The notes under the pieces: model-generated
What the model saw: only the letters and a program-made list of their open reading frames with translations
Database searches by the model: none
What the model was told of the DNA's origin: nothing
Position numbers and translations under genes: made by a program
In this document: positions 9,097-17,878 of the stretch, piece after piece
How positions within the stretch are numbered: position 1 is the first letter of the stretch
Layout of the letters: every line of letters begins with the position of its first letter
Source of the DNA: Variovorax sp. 770b2
Lineage (GTDB): Bacteria; Pseudomonadota; Gammaproteobacteria; Burkholderiales; Burkholderiaceae_C
Direction: 5' to 3'
Length of the DNA stretch: 64,000 nucleotides
Assembly: GCF_900115685.1 (NCBI RefSeq)
Contig: NZ_FOXJ01000001.1
Location: 901,796 to 965,795 of the forward strand

Positions 9097-9244
9097 CTCT
9101 AGTTTGTTCGGGGGGCGGCACACTGCTGCTCTGCCAGCGAGGGCGCCCGTCGATCGAACTGTCGGCTCGCACTGACGCCAAGTGCCGATGCATGCTGGCT
9201 GGCCGTCTGCGGCAACGGCATAGAAGAGGGAAAAGGAGACGACC

Positions 9245-9367
9245 ATGGCCACCCATCCCGACCTTCCGACCCCCGTCACGCCCAATCTGCCCGTGGAGCC
9301 TGACGAAGGGCCGAGCACACCGCCCGACGAGCCCACCGATCCGGAGCCTCCGCCCAGCGTGTCGTGA
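9245..9367 (+). CDS. 40-residue proline-rich small protein
   Basis: The ATG at 9245 follows a good AAGGAG ribosome-binding site (about 9233-9238). The frame encodes MATHPDLPTPVTPNLPVEPD and a further 20 residues, rich in Pro, Asp and Glu, ending PPPSVS. It is too regular in codon use and too well led to be obviously random. I recall similar tiny P/E-rich proteins (a PVEPDEGP-like core) in other Comamonadaceae, but cannot verify that here. There is no membrane segment; the product is probably disordered. Confidence 0.6.
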   Translation: MATHPDLPTPVTPNLPVEPDEGPSTPPDEPTDPEPPPSVS

Positions 9368-9399
9368 ATCCGCCGCGCGGGCCACGCTAAGCTCGCGCC

Positions 9400-10503
9400 A
9401 TGGACGAACTCGATTGCGCCGTCATCGGCGGTGGTGTGGTGGGGCTGGCAGTGGCGCGCGCCTTGGCGCTCGCAGGCCGCGACGTGCTGGTGCTCGAATC
9501 CGAAGGCGCCATCGGCACCGGGACCAGTTCGCGCAACAGCGAAGTGATCCATGCCGGCATCTATTACCCCGAGGGCTCGCTGAAGGCGCGCCTGTGCGTC
9601 GAAGGGCGGCATGCGCTCTACGCCTATGCGGCGGAGCGCGGCGTGCCGCACCAGCGTTGCGGCAAGCTCATCGTGGCGACCTCCGCCGAGCAGGTGGGCC
9701 AACTCGAGGCGATCCGCATGAAGGCCGCGGCCAATGGCGTCGACGATCTCGTGCAGATCACCGCGCAGCAAGCTCAAGAGATGGAGCCGCAACTGCATTG
9801 CACGGCGGCACTCCATTCGCCGAGCACCGGCATCGTCGACAGCCATGCGCTCATGCTGAGCCTGCTCGGCGACCTGGAGAACGCAGGCGGCATGCTGGCA
9901 TTGAAGTCGCCCATCACGCGCGCCGAATGCACCGACCGCGGCATCGTCCTGATCGCCGAGGACGGAACGGCGCTGCGTTGCCGCAGCGTCGTCAATGCAG
10001 CGGGCCTCTGCGCACCGGCGCTGGCTCGCCGATTCGAAGGCTTGCCCGCCTCGGCGATTCCGACGGAGCACTTCGCCAAGGGCAACTACTTCACCCTCTC
10101 GGGCCGCGCGCCGTTCAGCCGGCTCATCTATCCGGTACCCGAGCCCGGTGGCCTGGGCGTGCACCTGACGATCGACCTGGGCGGCCAGGCCAAGTTCGGC
10201 CCTGACGTGCAATGGGTCGATTCAGCCGATGACCTCGTGGTGGACCCCGCCCGCGGCGACGGTTTCTATGCAGAGGTGCGCAAGTACTGGCCCGCGCTGC
10301 CCGAGGGCGGACTGATCGCGGGCTACGCCGGCATGCGACCCAAGATCTCGGGCCCTGGCGAGGCGGCCGCCGACTTCAGGATCGACGGCCCCGCGTCGCA
10401 CGGCGTGCCGGGCCTGGTCAACCTGTTCGGCATCGAATCGCCGGGGCTCACCAGCAGCCTTGCGATCGGTGCCCACGTGGCCCGGCTGCTGGCCGATGCG
10501 TGA
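9400..10503 (+). CDS. FAD-dependent oxidoreductase, L-2-hydroxyglutarate dehydrogenase (LhgO) type
   Basis: A 367-residue protein of the DAO superfamily. The N-terminus [19 protein letters not shown] is an FAD Rossmann motif, followed by the LhgO/D2HGDH-type [20 protein letters not shown] and a C-terminal FAD-contact segment near [14 protein letters not shown]. LhgO relatives oxidise L-2-hydroxyglutarate to 2-oxoglutarate and feed electrons to the membrane. Substrate is inferred from the family only. It sits alone, 32 bases after the Pro-rich ORF. Confidence 0.8.
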   Translation: MDELDCAVIGGGVVGLAVARALALAGRDVLVLESEGAIGTGTSSRNSEVIHAGIYYPEGSLKARLCVEGRHALYAYAAERGVPHQRCGKLIVATSAEQVGQLEAIRMKAAANGVDDLVQITAQQAQEMEPQLHCTAALHSPSTGIVDSHALMLSLLGDLENAGGMLALKSPITRAECTDRGIVLIAEDGTALRCRSVVNAAGLCAPALARRFEGLPASAIPTEHFAKGNYFTLSGRAPFSRLIYPVPEPGGLGVHLTIDLGGQAKFGPDVQWVDSADDLVVDPARGDGFYAEVRKYWPALPEGGLIAGYAGMRPKISGPGEAAADFRIDGPASHGVPGLVNLFGIESPGLTSSLAIGAHVARLLADA

Positions 10504-10563
10504 GGCAAACGCGTGCACAAGTCTGCACATCTGCCGCGCATGAGGGGCTTTCGAGCCTGTAAC

Positions 10564-10624
10564 ATGACACCACGCCATTTGCTGGCGTGAAGCCGCCGGC
10601 GCGGTGCCGGTGTCATCACGGAGG
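10564..10624 (+). promoter_or_regulatory. Structured leader candidate (three-way junction) before the DUF883 gene
   Basis: ATGACACC (10564-10571) pairs perfectly with GGTGTCAT (10609-10616). Inside are ACGCCA/TGGCGT (10572-10577/10583-10588) and CCGC/GCGG (10593-10596/10601-10604). The closing helix ends four bases before the GGAGG ribosome-binding site (10620-10624) of the gene at 10635. There is no T-run, so it is not a simple terminator. Confidence 0.45.
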
Positions 10625-10634
10625 AAAGATTCCA

Positions 10635-10931
10635 ATGAGTGCATCCAACAATCTTGAAGCAGCAGCCGAAGACATCGCAAGCGACGTGCGCGGCGTGCTG
10701 GCCAGCAAGGACCTGGATTCGGTTCCCCACATCAAGGCGCTGCGCCAGCGCATCGACACCAAGCTCGCCATCGCGCGCGAGCTCGCCGCCGAGAAGAGCA
10801 AGCTCGCCGCCAAGAAGGCGCGCGAGGCCGCCTCCGCCACCAACGCCTACGCCCACGACGAACCTTGGCAGATCGCAGGCGCCGCACTGGCCGTCGGCGT
10901 GCTGGTGGGTCTGTTGCTTGGCCGCCGCTGA
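10635..10931 (+). CDS. DUF883 / YqjD-ElaB family ribosome- or membrane-associated protein
   Basis: A 98-residue protein. It has an amphipathic N-terminal helix rich in Ala, Lys and Glu (about residues 5-75), then the DEPWQIAGAALAVGVLVGLLLGRR tail, a single C-terminal membrane anchor with the GLLLGRR ending typical of the family. E. coli relatives YqjD and ElaB are inner-membrane proteins made in stationary phase that bind ribosomes. ATG 10635 follows GGAGG. It is followed 63 bases later by a YqjE-like gene, as in E. coli yqjD-yqjE-yqjK. Confidence 0.85.
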   Translation: MSASNNLEAAAEDIASDVRGVLASKDLDSVPHIKALRQRIDTKLAIARELAAEKSKLAAKKAREAASATNAYAHDEPWQIAGAALAVGVLVGLLLGRR

Positions 10932-10994
10932 TCGCGCCGACCCAAGCGCGCACTGCCGGACCATTCGCTGCCGCGCGCTGAGCGGGGCCGGCGC

Positions 10995-11711
10995 ATGCCC
11001 ATGAGGCTGCTCTCCCTGTTCGGGCTGGGCAGCCGCATCCGCCAACTGCGCATTGCCGCCGCCGAAGGCGCGCTGGCAGCCGAAGACCGGGTGCAGCTGC
11101 TGCGCATGGCCTGGAAGGACGAGAAGCAGCGCCTGAAGCTGATGCTCATCCTCGTGGTGGCCGTGCTGGGGCTGACCACCGTCACGGTGGCCCTGCTGTC
11201 GATGGCGGTGGTGGTGCATTTCTGGGAAACGCCTTACCGCATCACGGCCGCCTGGTCGGTGGCTGGCGTCTGGATCGTGCTCTGGGTGGGCGCAGCCTCT
11301 GGCTTGCTGCTGACCCTGCGCAATGCCTCCAACAGCTTCATTCCGGCACGCCAGGAGTTCGAGCGCGACTGGGCCTGGGTGCAGGACAGCTTCGGGCTCG
11401 GCAAGGACCCGGAAGACGAGGAAGCGCCGCGTCCCCCTCGGCCGGCCACGCGCGAGGAATTGCTGGCGCGCATGGAACGTCAGCGCGAGCGCATTGCAAC
11501 CCTGCAGGGCGGTCGCGAGACGCAGCCGGCGAGCACCGAGCGCGAGGCACCTCCGCCGAACGAAACGGCCACGGCCGCCGCACTGCGGATCGCGCGAGCG
11601 CATCCGGTGGCTGCTGGCGTCGTCGCCGCAGCTGCCGTGGTGGTGATCCGTCCGAAGCGCCTGCTGCGCTGGGCGGCCGTCATTGCGCCGATCCTCTGGC
11701 GCATGCGCTGA
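10995..11711 (+). CDS. YqjE-type holin-family membrane protein with YqjK-like C-terminus
   Basis: A 238-residue protein. Residues 1-125 resemble YqjE/PF07332 (phage holin superfamily III-like): an amphipathic start, then two membrane segments (LMLILVVAVLGLTTVTVALL and VAGVWIVLWVGAASGLLLTL). After a charged Pro-rich linker there is a second unit, REELLARMERQRERI ... HPVAAGVVAAAAVVVIRPKRLLRWA, which resembles stand-alone YqjK. The two parts are in one uninterrupted frame. The ribosome-binding site is weak; a second in-frame ATG is at 11001. It ends 18 bases before the convergent pyrD. Confidence 0.75.
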   Translation: MPMRLLSLFGLGSRIRQLRIAAAEGALAAEDRVQLLRMAWKDEKQRLKLMLILVVAVLGLTTVTVALLSMAVVVHFWETPYRITAAWSVAGVWIVLWVGAASGLLLTLRNASNSFIPARQEFERDWAWVQDSFGLGKDPEDEEAPRPPRPATREELLARMERQRERIATLQGGRETQPASTEREAPPPNETATAAALRIARAHPVAAGVVAAAAVVVIRPKRLLRWAAVIAPILWRMR

Positions 11712-11729
11712 AGAAAAAGTGAAAAGGTC

Positions 11730-12806
11730 TCAGGCCTTGCTGCGATCGCGCAGCAGCGCCTGGGCCGCTTCGCGGACCAGCGCCGGGCCGCGATAGATCA
11801 GACCGGTGTAGATCTGCACCGCGTCCGCGCCGGCGGCGATCTTGGCCTTGGCATCGGCCGCGTTCAGGATGCCGCCCACGCCGATGATCGGAAAGTCTTT
11901 CCCCAATGCCGCGCGCAGCTGCGCAATCACGCGGTTGCTCGCCTCGCGCACCGGCGCGCCTGACAGGCCACCGCCTTCATCGGCATGCGGCAGGCCCGCC
12001 ACCGCATCGCGCGCCAGCGTGGTGTTGGTGGCGATCACGCCGTCCATCCGGTGGCGCTGCAGCGTGGCGGCGATGACTGCGACCTGGGCCTCGTCCAGAT
12101 CGGGCGCGATCTTCACGAACAGCGGCGAGCGCTTGCCGTGGCGCGTGGCCAGCGCCTCGCGCCGCTCGGCCACCGCACCCAGCAGCGCATCGAGCGCCTC
12201 GTCGCTCTGCAGCGTGCGCAGGTTGGCCGTGTTGGGGCTCGAGATGTTGATCGTCACGTAGTCGGCGTGCGGGTACACGCCATCCAGGCAGGCCAGGTAG
12301 TCGTCCACCGCGCGTTCGATCGGCGTCGCGGCGTTCTTGCCGATGTTCAGGCCGAGCAGCATCGGCGTCTTGCCGCCGCTGCTCTTGCGAAAGCGCGCCT
12401 TCTGCACATTGGCCAGGAAGGCGTCGAGCCCGTCGTTGTTGAAGCCGAGCCGGTTGATCAGCGCATCGCGTTGCGGCAGGCGGAACATGCGCGGCTTGGG
12501 ATTGCCCGGCTGCGCCTTGGGCGTCACCGTACCGACTTCGACGAAACCGAAACCCATGGCGGCAAAGGCGTCGATGCAGCGGGCGTTCTTGTCGAGTCCG
12601 GCTGCCAGGCCCACGCGGTTCGGAAAGGTCAGCCCGGCCAGGGTGATGGGGTCGTCCACGCGCGAAGCGGAATAGGCGCAGGCCAGCGGCGTGTTCTGCG
12701 TGCGCGCGAGGCCGTCCAGGGTGATTTCGTGGGCGTGTTCGGGATCGAAACCGAACAGGAAAGGGCGGGCCAGGCCGTAGAGCGAAGAGGGCAGCAGCAG
12801 GGGCAT
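11730..12806 (-). CDS. pyrD: Dihydroorotate dehydrogenase (quinone), class 2
   Basis: A 358-residue FMN enzyme that oxidises dihydroorotate to orotate in pyrimidine synthesis and passes electrons to membrane quinone. The N-terminal extension [20 protein letters not shown] is the membrane-contacting part that defines class 2. FMN-site motifs [12 protein letters not shown] and [11 protein letters not shown] (catalytic Ser region) are present. ATG 12806 matches the family N-terminus. It is divergent from rpiA with only 40 bases between the starts, so the promoters must overlap. Confidence 0.96.
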   Translation of the reverse strand: MPLLLPSSLYGLARPFLFGFDPEHAHEITLDGLARTQNTPLACAYSASRVDDPITLAGLTFPNRVGLAAGLDKNARCIDAFAAMGFGFVEVGTVTPKAQPGNPKPRMFRLPQRDALINRLGFNNDGLDAFLANVQKARFRKSSGGKTPMLLGLNIGKNAATPIERAVDDYLACLDGVYPHADYVTINISSPNTANLRTLQSDEALDALLGAVAERREALATRHGKRSPLFVKIAPDLDEAQVAVIAATLQRHRMDGVIATNTTLARDAVAGLPHADEGGGLSGAPVREASNRVIAQLRAALGKDFPIIGVGGILNAADAKAKIAAGADAVQIYTGLIYRGPALVREAAQALLRDRSKA

Positions 12807-12846
12807 CGGATAATTCTCGACTTCAATGAGCCAAGGATTCTCCGCG

Positions 12847-13560
12847 ATGACCGCACCCGCCTCCCCATCTTCCGCGCCCGCCACTCTTTCGCAGGACGAA
12901 CTCAAGGCCCAGGTGGGCCGCGCCGCATTGGCCTACGTGGTCAAGGGCGAGATCGTCGGCGTTGGCACCGGCTCGACGGTCAACAAGTTCATCGACGCAC
13001 TGGCGACGATCAAGGACGAGATCAAGGGCGCCGTCTCGAGCTCGGTCGCATCGACCGAACGCCTGCGCGCGCTGGGCATTCCGGTGTTCGACAGCAACGA
13101 GGTCGAAGAACTGGCCGTCTACATCGACGGCGCCGACGAGATCGATCACCGGGGCTTCATGGTGAAGGGCGGCGGCGCGGCGCTCACGCGCGAGAAGATC
13201 GTGGCGGCCCAGTCGAAGCGCTTCGTCTGCATCGCCGATGCTTCCAAGCTGGTCGAGACACTGGGTGCCTTCCCGCTGCCGGTGGAAGTGATCCCGATGG
13301 CAGCGCAGCGCGTCATGCGCCAGTTCGCTGCAATGGGGGGAATCGCTCAGGTGCGCGAGAAGGACGGCCTGCCGCTGGTCACCGACAACGGCCAGCACAT
13401 CGTGGACGTGACGGGGCTGAAGATCGCCGACCCGCTCGCGTTCGAGTCCGAGGTGAGCCAGTGGCCCGGCGTGGTGACGGTCGGTGTCTTCGCCCACCAG
13501 AAGGCCGATGTGTGCCTGCTGGGCACGCCCTCGGGCGTGCAGACGATGCAGTTCGCCTGA
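12847..13560 (+). CDS. rpiA: Ribose-5-phosphate isomerase A
   Basis: A 237-residue enzyme that interconverts ribose 5-phosphate and ribulose 5-phosphate. Family motifs are [12 protein letters not shown] near residue 40, DGADEID near 95 and [13 protein letters not shown]. The ATG at 12847 is preferred over an in-frame start at 12826, which would sit inside the short divergent promoter region. It is convergent with the glutaredoxin-domain gene; a GC-rich hairpin at 13561-13576 separates them. Confidence 0.95.
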   Translation: MTAPASPSSAPATLSQDELKAQVGRAALAYVVKGEIVGVGTGSTVNKFIDALATIKDEIKGAVSSSVASTERLRALGIPVFDSNEVEELAVYIDGADEIDHRGFMVKGGGAALTREKIVAAQSKRFVCIADASKLVETLGAFPLPVEVIPMAAQRVMRQFAAMGGIAQVREKDGLPLVTDNGQHIVDVTGLKIADPLAFESEVSQWPGVVTVGVFAHQKADVCLLGTPSGVQTMQFA

Positions 13561-13579
13561 GGGCGAGGCGCCGCCCGGG

Positions 13580-14224
13580 TCAGAACTTGATGCCTGCCGG
13601 GTTGCCCGCACCCGGATCGCTCGGCGCAGCGGGCGGTGGCGCAGGTTGCGCGACGGGTGCCGCAGCGCGGGGCGCGGGTGCTGCCTGTTGCGCAGCGATC
13701 AGCGGCCGGGCCGGCGCATTGCGGTAGCCGGCGGGCAGGCTGTTGCTCTTGGGGTAGCCGGCCGCGTCGAGGTACTGCGACCATTCGGCATCCCCGTAGC
13801 CCTTGAGCTGCTGCGAACCGATGGTGAGCAGCGGCAGCGAACTCTGGCTGCTCAGGCGCTGCAGCGCCTCGATCTCTTCGTTGCTCTTGACCGTGCGCTC
13901 CTCGAACGGGACGCCGCGCGTGGTGAGCAGCGTGCGGGCCGCGCTGCAGGGCGCGCAGTCTTCGCTGGTGTAGAGGGTGACGGGGTAGCGCTGTGCCACC
14001 TGCCGCAGTTCGTAGGGCAGCCCCGCCGTGTTGGCCGGCGTGGCGGCGCCTTGCGGGCCCGCTGCCGGCTCGGTGCTGGCGGCGGGCGCCCGGTCCGAGA
14101 ACGTGACCTTGCCGTTCTTGTCGACGTTGCGATAGATCGGCTGGGCCATCGCGCCTGCGGCGACGAGCAGCAGGGCGAGGCCGGTCAGGCGAGGCGACAG
14201 GGATTTGTAAGGGGTCAGATACAT
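13580..14224 (-). CDS. Secreted DUF4124-glutaredoxin domain protein
   Basis: A 214-residue envelope protein. A signal peptide (LTGLALLLVAAGAMAQP) is followed by a DUF4124 segment (IYRNVDKNGKVTFSDRAP) and then a glutaredoxin/thioredoxin-like domain with a CAPC redox motif in YTSEDCAPCSAARTLL. The C-terminal 60 residues are Ala/Pro-rich and probably disordered. It is likely a periplasmic thiol oxidoreductase; its partner is unknown. It lies 30 bases downstream of prlC in the same direction and may share that transcript. Confidence 0.8.
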   Translation of the reverse strand: MYLTPYKSLSPRLTGLALLLVAAGAMAQPIYRNVDKNGKVTFSDRAPAASTEPAAGPQGAATPANTAGLPYELRQVAQRYPVTLYTSEDCAPCSAARTLLTTRGVPFEERTVKSNEEIEALQRLSSQSSLPLLTIGSQQLKGYGDAEWSQYLDAAGYPKSNSLPAGYRNAPARPLIAAQQAAPAPRAAAPVAQPAPPPAAPSDPGAGNPAGIKF

Positions 14225-14254
14225 CTCCCGAGTATCGCAATCTTCAGCGCCGCA

Positions 14255-16312
14255 TCAAGCAGGCTGGGCCTCGGCCATGCCCTGATGTCGCAGCAATGCA
14301 TCAAGCTGGGGCTCGCGGCCGCGGAAAGCCTTGAACGAATCCATGGCGCTGCGGCTGCCGCCGGCCTCCAGGATGGCCTGGCGGTACTTGCGGCCGGTCT
14401 CGATGTTCGGCTCGCCGTCGGCACCCACGGTTTCCTCGAAAGCTGCGTAGGCGTCGGCGCTCAGCACCTCGGCCCACTTGTAGCTGTAGTAGCCGGCCGC
14501 GTAGCCGCCCGAGAAGATGTGGCTGAAGGTATTCGGTGTGCGGCTGAAGGCCGGGGAGGGCATCACGGCGACTTCGCTGCGCACCTTGCCCAGCAGCGCC
14601 ATCACGTCGCCCGGCTTCGCGGCTGCCGCGTGGTACTCGGTGTGCAGCAGCATGTCGAACAGCGAGAACTCGATCTGGCGCAGCGTCTGCAGGCCGCTCT
14701 GGAAGTTCTTGGCGGCGGTCATCTTGTCGAAGAGCGCGCGCGGCAGCGGCTCGCCGGTATCGACGTGGGCCGTCATGTGGCTGAGCACGTCCCACTCCCA
14801 GCAGAAGTTTTCCATGAACTGGCTCGGGAGCTCGACCGCGTCCCACTCGACGCCGCTGATGCCCGAGACGTCGCGCTCGTTCACCTGCGTGAGCATGTGG
14901 TGCAGGCCGTGGCCGAACTCGTGAAAGAGGGTGGTCACGTCGTCGTGCGTGAGGAGGGGCGGCTTGCCGTCCACGCCGCTGGCGAAGTTGCAGACCAGCT
15001 GCGCGACCGGCGTCTGCAGCACGCCGTTGTCGGGGCGCAGCCAGCGTGCGCGCACGTCGTCCATCCAGGCGCCGCCGCGCTTGGCGGCGCGGGCGGAGGG
15101 GTCCAGGTAGAACTGGCCGACCTTCTGGCCGGCGCGTTCGATGCGGTAGAACTCGACGCTCGGGTGCCACGTGGGCGCCGTGTCACGGCGGATCGACACC
15201 TCGAACAGCGTCTCGACGATCTTGAAGAGACCCGCCATCACCTTCGGCGCGGGGAAGTATTGCTTGACCTCCTGCTCGCTGAAGGCATAGCGCGCTTCCT
15301 TGAGCTTCTCGCCGATGTAGCTCCAGTCCCAGGGCTGCGGGTCGGTGATGCTCAGTTGCTCGGAGGCGAAGACGCGCAGGTCGGCCAGGTCGCGCTCGCC
15401 GTAGGGCTTGGCCTTGGTGGCCAGGTCGCGCAGGAACTTCACGACCTGCTCGGGCGATTCGGCCATCTTCGGCACGACCGAGAGTTCGCCGAAGTTGTTG
15501 TAGCCCAGGAGCTTGGCTTCTTCTTCGCGCAGCGCGAGGATCTCGGTGATCAGCGCGGTGTTGTCGAAGGCCGCATCGCCGAATTCGCTGGCGCGCGTGA
15601 CGTAGGCGCGGTAGAGCGTTTCGCGCAATGCGCTGCTCCGGGCGAACTGCATCACCGGAAGGTAGCACGGCATCTTGAGCGTGAGCTTGTAGCCTTCCTT
15701 GCCTTCGGCATCGGCGGCCGAGCGCGCAGCGCTCACCACGTCCTCGGGCACGCCGTCCAGCTCGCCCAGCTTGGCGTAGTAGGCGAAGGCGTCGGTGGCG
15801 TCGAGTGCGTTTTCGCTGAACTTCTGGCTCAGCTCGGCCTGGCGTTCCTGGATGTCGGCGAAGCGCTTCTTGGCGTCGCCCTGGAGCTCGGCACCCCCCA
15901 GCACGAAGTTGCGCACGGCGTTGCGGTGCGCCTGGCGCTGTTCGGCATTGAGCGTGGCGACGTCGATGGCCTTGTACTTCGCGTACAGCCGTTCGTCGGA
16001 ACCCAGGCGGGTCCAGAACGCGGTGACGCGGGGCATCGCCTCGTTGTAGGCGGCGCGCAGTTCGGGCGTGTCGGCCACGGCATTCAGGTGGCCGACGGCG
16101 CTCCATGCACGGCCGAAACGCTCCGATGCGACTTCGAGCACCTTGGAGATTTCGTTCCAGTCGGCTGGAAATTCCGGCGCCGTGACGGCCTGCAGCGCGG
16201 TTTCGGCTTCGGCGAGCAGCACGTCGACGGCGGGCGCGACGTGCTCGGGCTTGATGCGGTCGAACAGCGGGAGGTCGGTGAAGTCGAGGAGGGGGTTGTT
16301 CGTCATGGCCAT
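14255..16312 (-). CDS. prlC: Oligopeptidase A (M3 zinc metallopeptidase)
   Basis: A 685-residue cytosolic M3 peptidase that degrades short peptides, including cleaved signal peptides. The zinc motif HEFGHGLHHML is intact in TLFHEFGHGLHHML. Length and the N-terminus NPLLDFTDLPLFDRIKPEHV match PrlC/OpdA. Two in-frame ATGs exist (16312 and 16306). The first lies only 5 bases after the folD stop, indicating co-transcription with folD. Confidence 0.95.
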   Translation of the reverse strand: MAMTNNPLLDFTDLPLFDRIKPEHVAPAVDVLLAEAETALQAVTAPEFPADWNEISKVLEVASERFGRAWSAVGHLNAVADTPELRAAYNEAMPRVTAFWTRLGSDERLYAKYKAIDVATLNAEQRQAHRNAVRNFVLGGAELQGDAKKRFADIQERQAELSQKFSENALDATDAFAYYAKLGELDGVPEDVVSAARSAADAEGKEGYKLTLKMPCYLPVMQFARSSALRETLYRAYVTRASEFGDAAFDNTALITEILALREEEAKLLGYNNFGELSVVPKMAESPEQVVKFLRDLATKAKPYGERDLADLRVFASEQLSITDPQPWDWSYIGEKLKEARYAFSEQEVKQYFPAPKVMAGLFKIVETLFEVSIRRDTAPTWHPSVEFYRIERAGQKVGQFYLDPSARAAKRGGAWMDDVRARWLRPDNGVLQTPVAQLVCNFASGVDGKPPLLTHDDVTTLFHEFGHGLHHMLTQVNERDVSGISGVEWDAVELPSQFMENFCWEWDVLSHMTAHVDTGEPLPRALFDKMTAAKNFQSGLQTLRQIEFSLFDMLLHTEYHAAAAKPGDVMALLGKVRSEVAVMPSPAFSRTPNTFSHIFSGGYAAGYYSYKWAEVLSADAYAAFEETVGADGEPNIETGRKYRQAILEAGGSRSAMDSFKAFRGREPQLDALLRHQGMAEAQPA

Positions 16313-16317
16313 GGAAG

Positions 16318-17169
16318 TTACTTGGCGGCGCGTTCGGCCGCTTCAAGGGTGTTTGCCAGAAGCATGGCGCGGGTCATCGGGCCGACGCCGCCGGGGACGG
16401 GGGTGATCCAGCCGGCCACTTCCTTCACGCCGTCGAAATCGACGTCGCCGGCGAGCTTGCCGTCCGCCTTGCGGTTCATGCCCACGTCGATGACGACCGC
16501 GCCGGGCTTGACCATGTCGGCGGTCAAGAGGTTCAGCTTGCCGACGGCAGCGACGATCACGTCGGCCTGCCGCGTGATGGCGCCCAGGTCTTGCGTGGCG
16601 CTGTGGCAGATGGTCACGGTGGCGCTCTTGGCCAGCAGCATCATGGCCATCGGCTTGCCCACGATGTTGCTGCGCCCGATGACCACCGCGTGCTTGCCGC
16701 GCAGGTCGTAGCCGATGGCCTCGAGCATCTTCATGCAGCCGTGCGGCGTGCAGGGCCAGAAGCCGGGGGCGCCGGTCATCAGTGCGCCGGCGCTGGCCAC
16801 GTGGAAGCCGTCCACGTCCTTGGCGGGCGAGATGGTCTCGATGACCTTCTGGCTGTCCATGTGCTTTGGAAGCGGCAACTGCACCAGGATGCCGTGCACC
16901 TTCGGGTCGTCGTTGAGCGCACGGACGCGGGCCAGCAGGTCGGCCTCGGTCATGTCGGCGGGGTAGGTCTCCAGCGTGGCCTCCAGGCCCGTCTGCGTGC
17001 TGTCGTTGACCTTGTGCTTCGTGTAGACCTGGCTGGCCGGGTCCTCGCCCACGAGGATGATGGAAAGAGCCGGGTTCACGCCACGGGCCTTGAGTGCGGC
17101 GGTGCGGCCTGCGACTTCGGCGCGGATGGTTTTGGCGAGGGCGTTGCCGTCGATCAGTTGGGCGGTCAT
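16318..17169 (-). CDS. folD: Bifunctional methylenetetrahydrofolate dehydrogenase/cyclohydrolase
   Basis: A 283-residue enzyme of one-carbon metabolism that converts 5,10-methylene-THF to 10-formyl-THF. The substrate-site signature around [17 protein letters not shown] (with the catalytic Lys), QLPLPKHMD, and the NADP-binding [14 protein letters not shown] are visible. The C-terminal [14 protein letters not shown] is intact. It is transcribed with prlC just downstream. Confidence 0.96.
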   Translation of the reverse strand: MTAQLIDGNALAKTIRAEVAGRTAALKARGVNPALSIILVGEDPASQVYTKHKVNDSTQTGLEATLETYPADMTEADLLARVRALNDDPKVHGILVQLPLPKHMDSQKVIETISPAKDVDGFHVASAGALMTGAPGFWPCTPHGCMKMLEAIGYDLRGKHAVVIGRSNIVGKPMAMMLLAKSATVTICHSATQDLGAITRQADVIVAAVGKLNLLTADMVKPGAVVIDVGMNRKADGKLAGDVDFDGVKEVAGWITPVPGGVGPMTRAMLLANTLEAAERAAK

Positions 17170-17245
17170 CGGTTTCGATTTTCCAAGTAAAAACGCCCGC
17201 TTGCGCAGGCGTGGGGGGTATGCATCTCTCTCGGGGAGATAACGT

Positions 17246-17878
17246 CTAGGCCTTGGCCGCGGGGGCCGCCTGCCCGAGGGCGATCTTCAGCAGATCGGCC
17301 ACGGTGTTGGCGTTGAGCTTTTCCATGATGTTGGCGCGGTGCGCCTCCACCGTCTTGATGCTGATGCCCAGGTCGTCGGCGATCTGCTTGTTCAGGCGGC
17401 CGGCGACGATGCGCTCGAGCACCTGCGCCTCGCGGCCGGTGAGCTTGGACAAGAGCGCGTCGCGGCTGGCCGATTGCTGGTGCTGGGTGAAGGCGCCGCG
17501 CGCATGTTCGAGCATGCGCTCGACCAGCGTGACGAGCTCTTCGTCGTTGAAAGGCTTCTGGATGAAATCCATCGCGCCCTTCTTCATGCTGTCCACCGCC
17601 ATCGGCACGTCGCCGTGGCCGGTGATGACCACGATCGGCAGCGGGGAGCGCCGCTCGATCAGCCGATCCTGCAATTCGAGGCCGGTCATGCCGGCCATGC
17701 GGATGTCGACGATCAAACAGGCGACTTCGCGCGGGTCGTATCGGGAGAGAAAGGATTCGGCGGAATCGAAGCAGCGGACTCTGTAGTCCTTGCCTTCGAG
17801 AAGCCATTGCAGCGAATCGCGTACGGCTTCGTCATCGTCGACGACGTAGACCGTGCCCTTCTTCGGAATCAAACTCAT
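17246..17878 (-). CDS. FixJ-type response regulator
   Basis: A 210-residue regulator. The receiver domain has the acidic pocket VVDDDEAV, phospho-acceptor Asp in LIVDIRMAG, Thr in ITGHGD and Lys in QKPF. The LuxR-type HTH follows ([39 protein letters not shown]). Such regulators dimerise on phosphorylation and activate promoters. Its start overlaps the stop of the upstream kinase gene by four bases (ATGA, 17875-17878), so the two are coupled. The targets are unknown; the only divergent neighbour is aceE. Confidence 0.92.
   Translation of the reverse strand: MSLIPKKGTVYVVDDDEAVRDSLQWLLEGKDYRVRCFDSAESFLSRYDPREVACLIVDIRMAGMTGLELQDRLIERRSPLPIVVITGHGDVPMAVDSMKKGAMDFIQKPFNDEELVTLVERMLEHARGAFTQHQQSASRDALLSKLTGREAQVLERIVAGRLNKQIADDLGISIKTVEAHRANIMEKLNANTVADLLKIALGQAAPAAKA

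Noticed and set aside
13561..13576. GGGCG/CGCCC hairpin between rpiA and the glutaredoxin-domain gene
   Set aside because: Short, GC-only and without T-runs; common by chance at this base composition.
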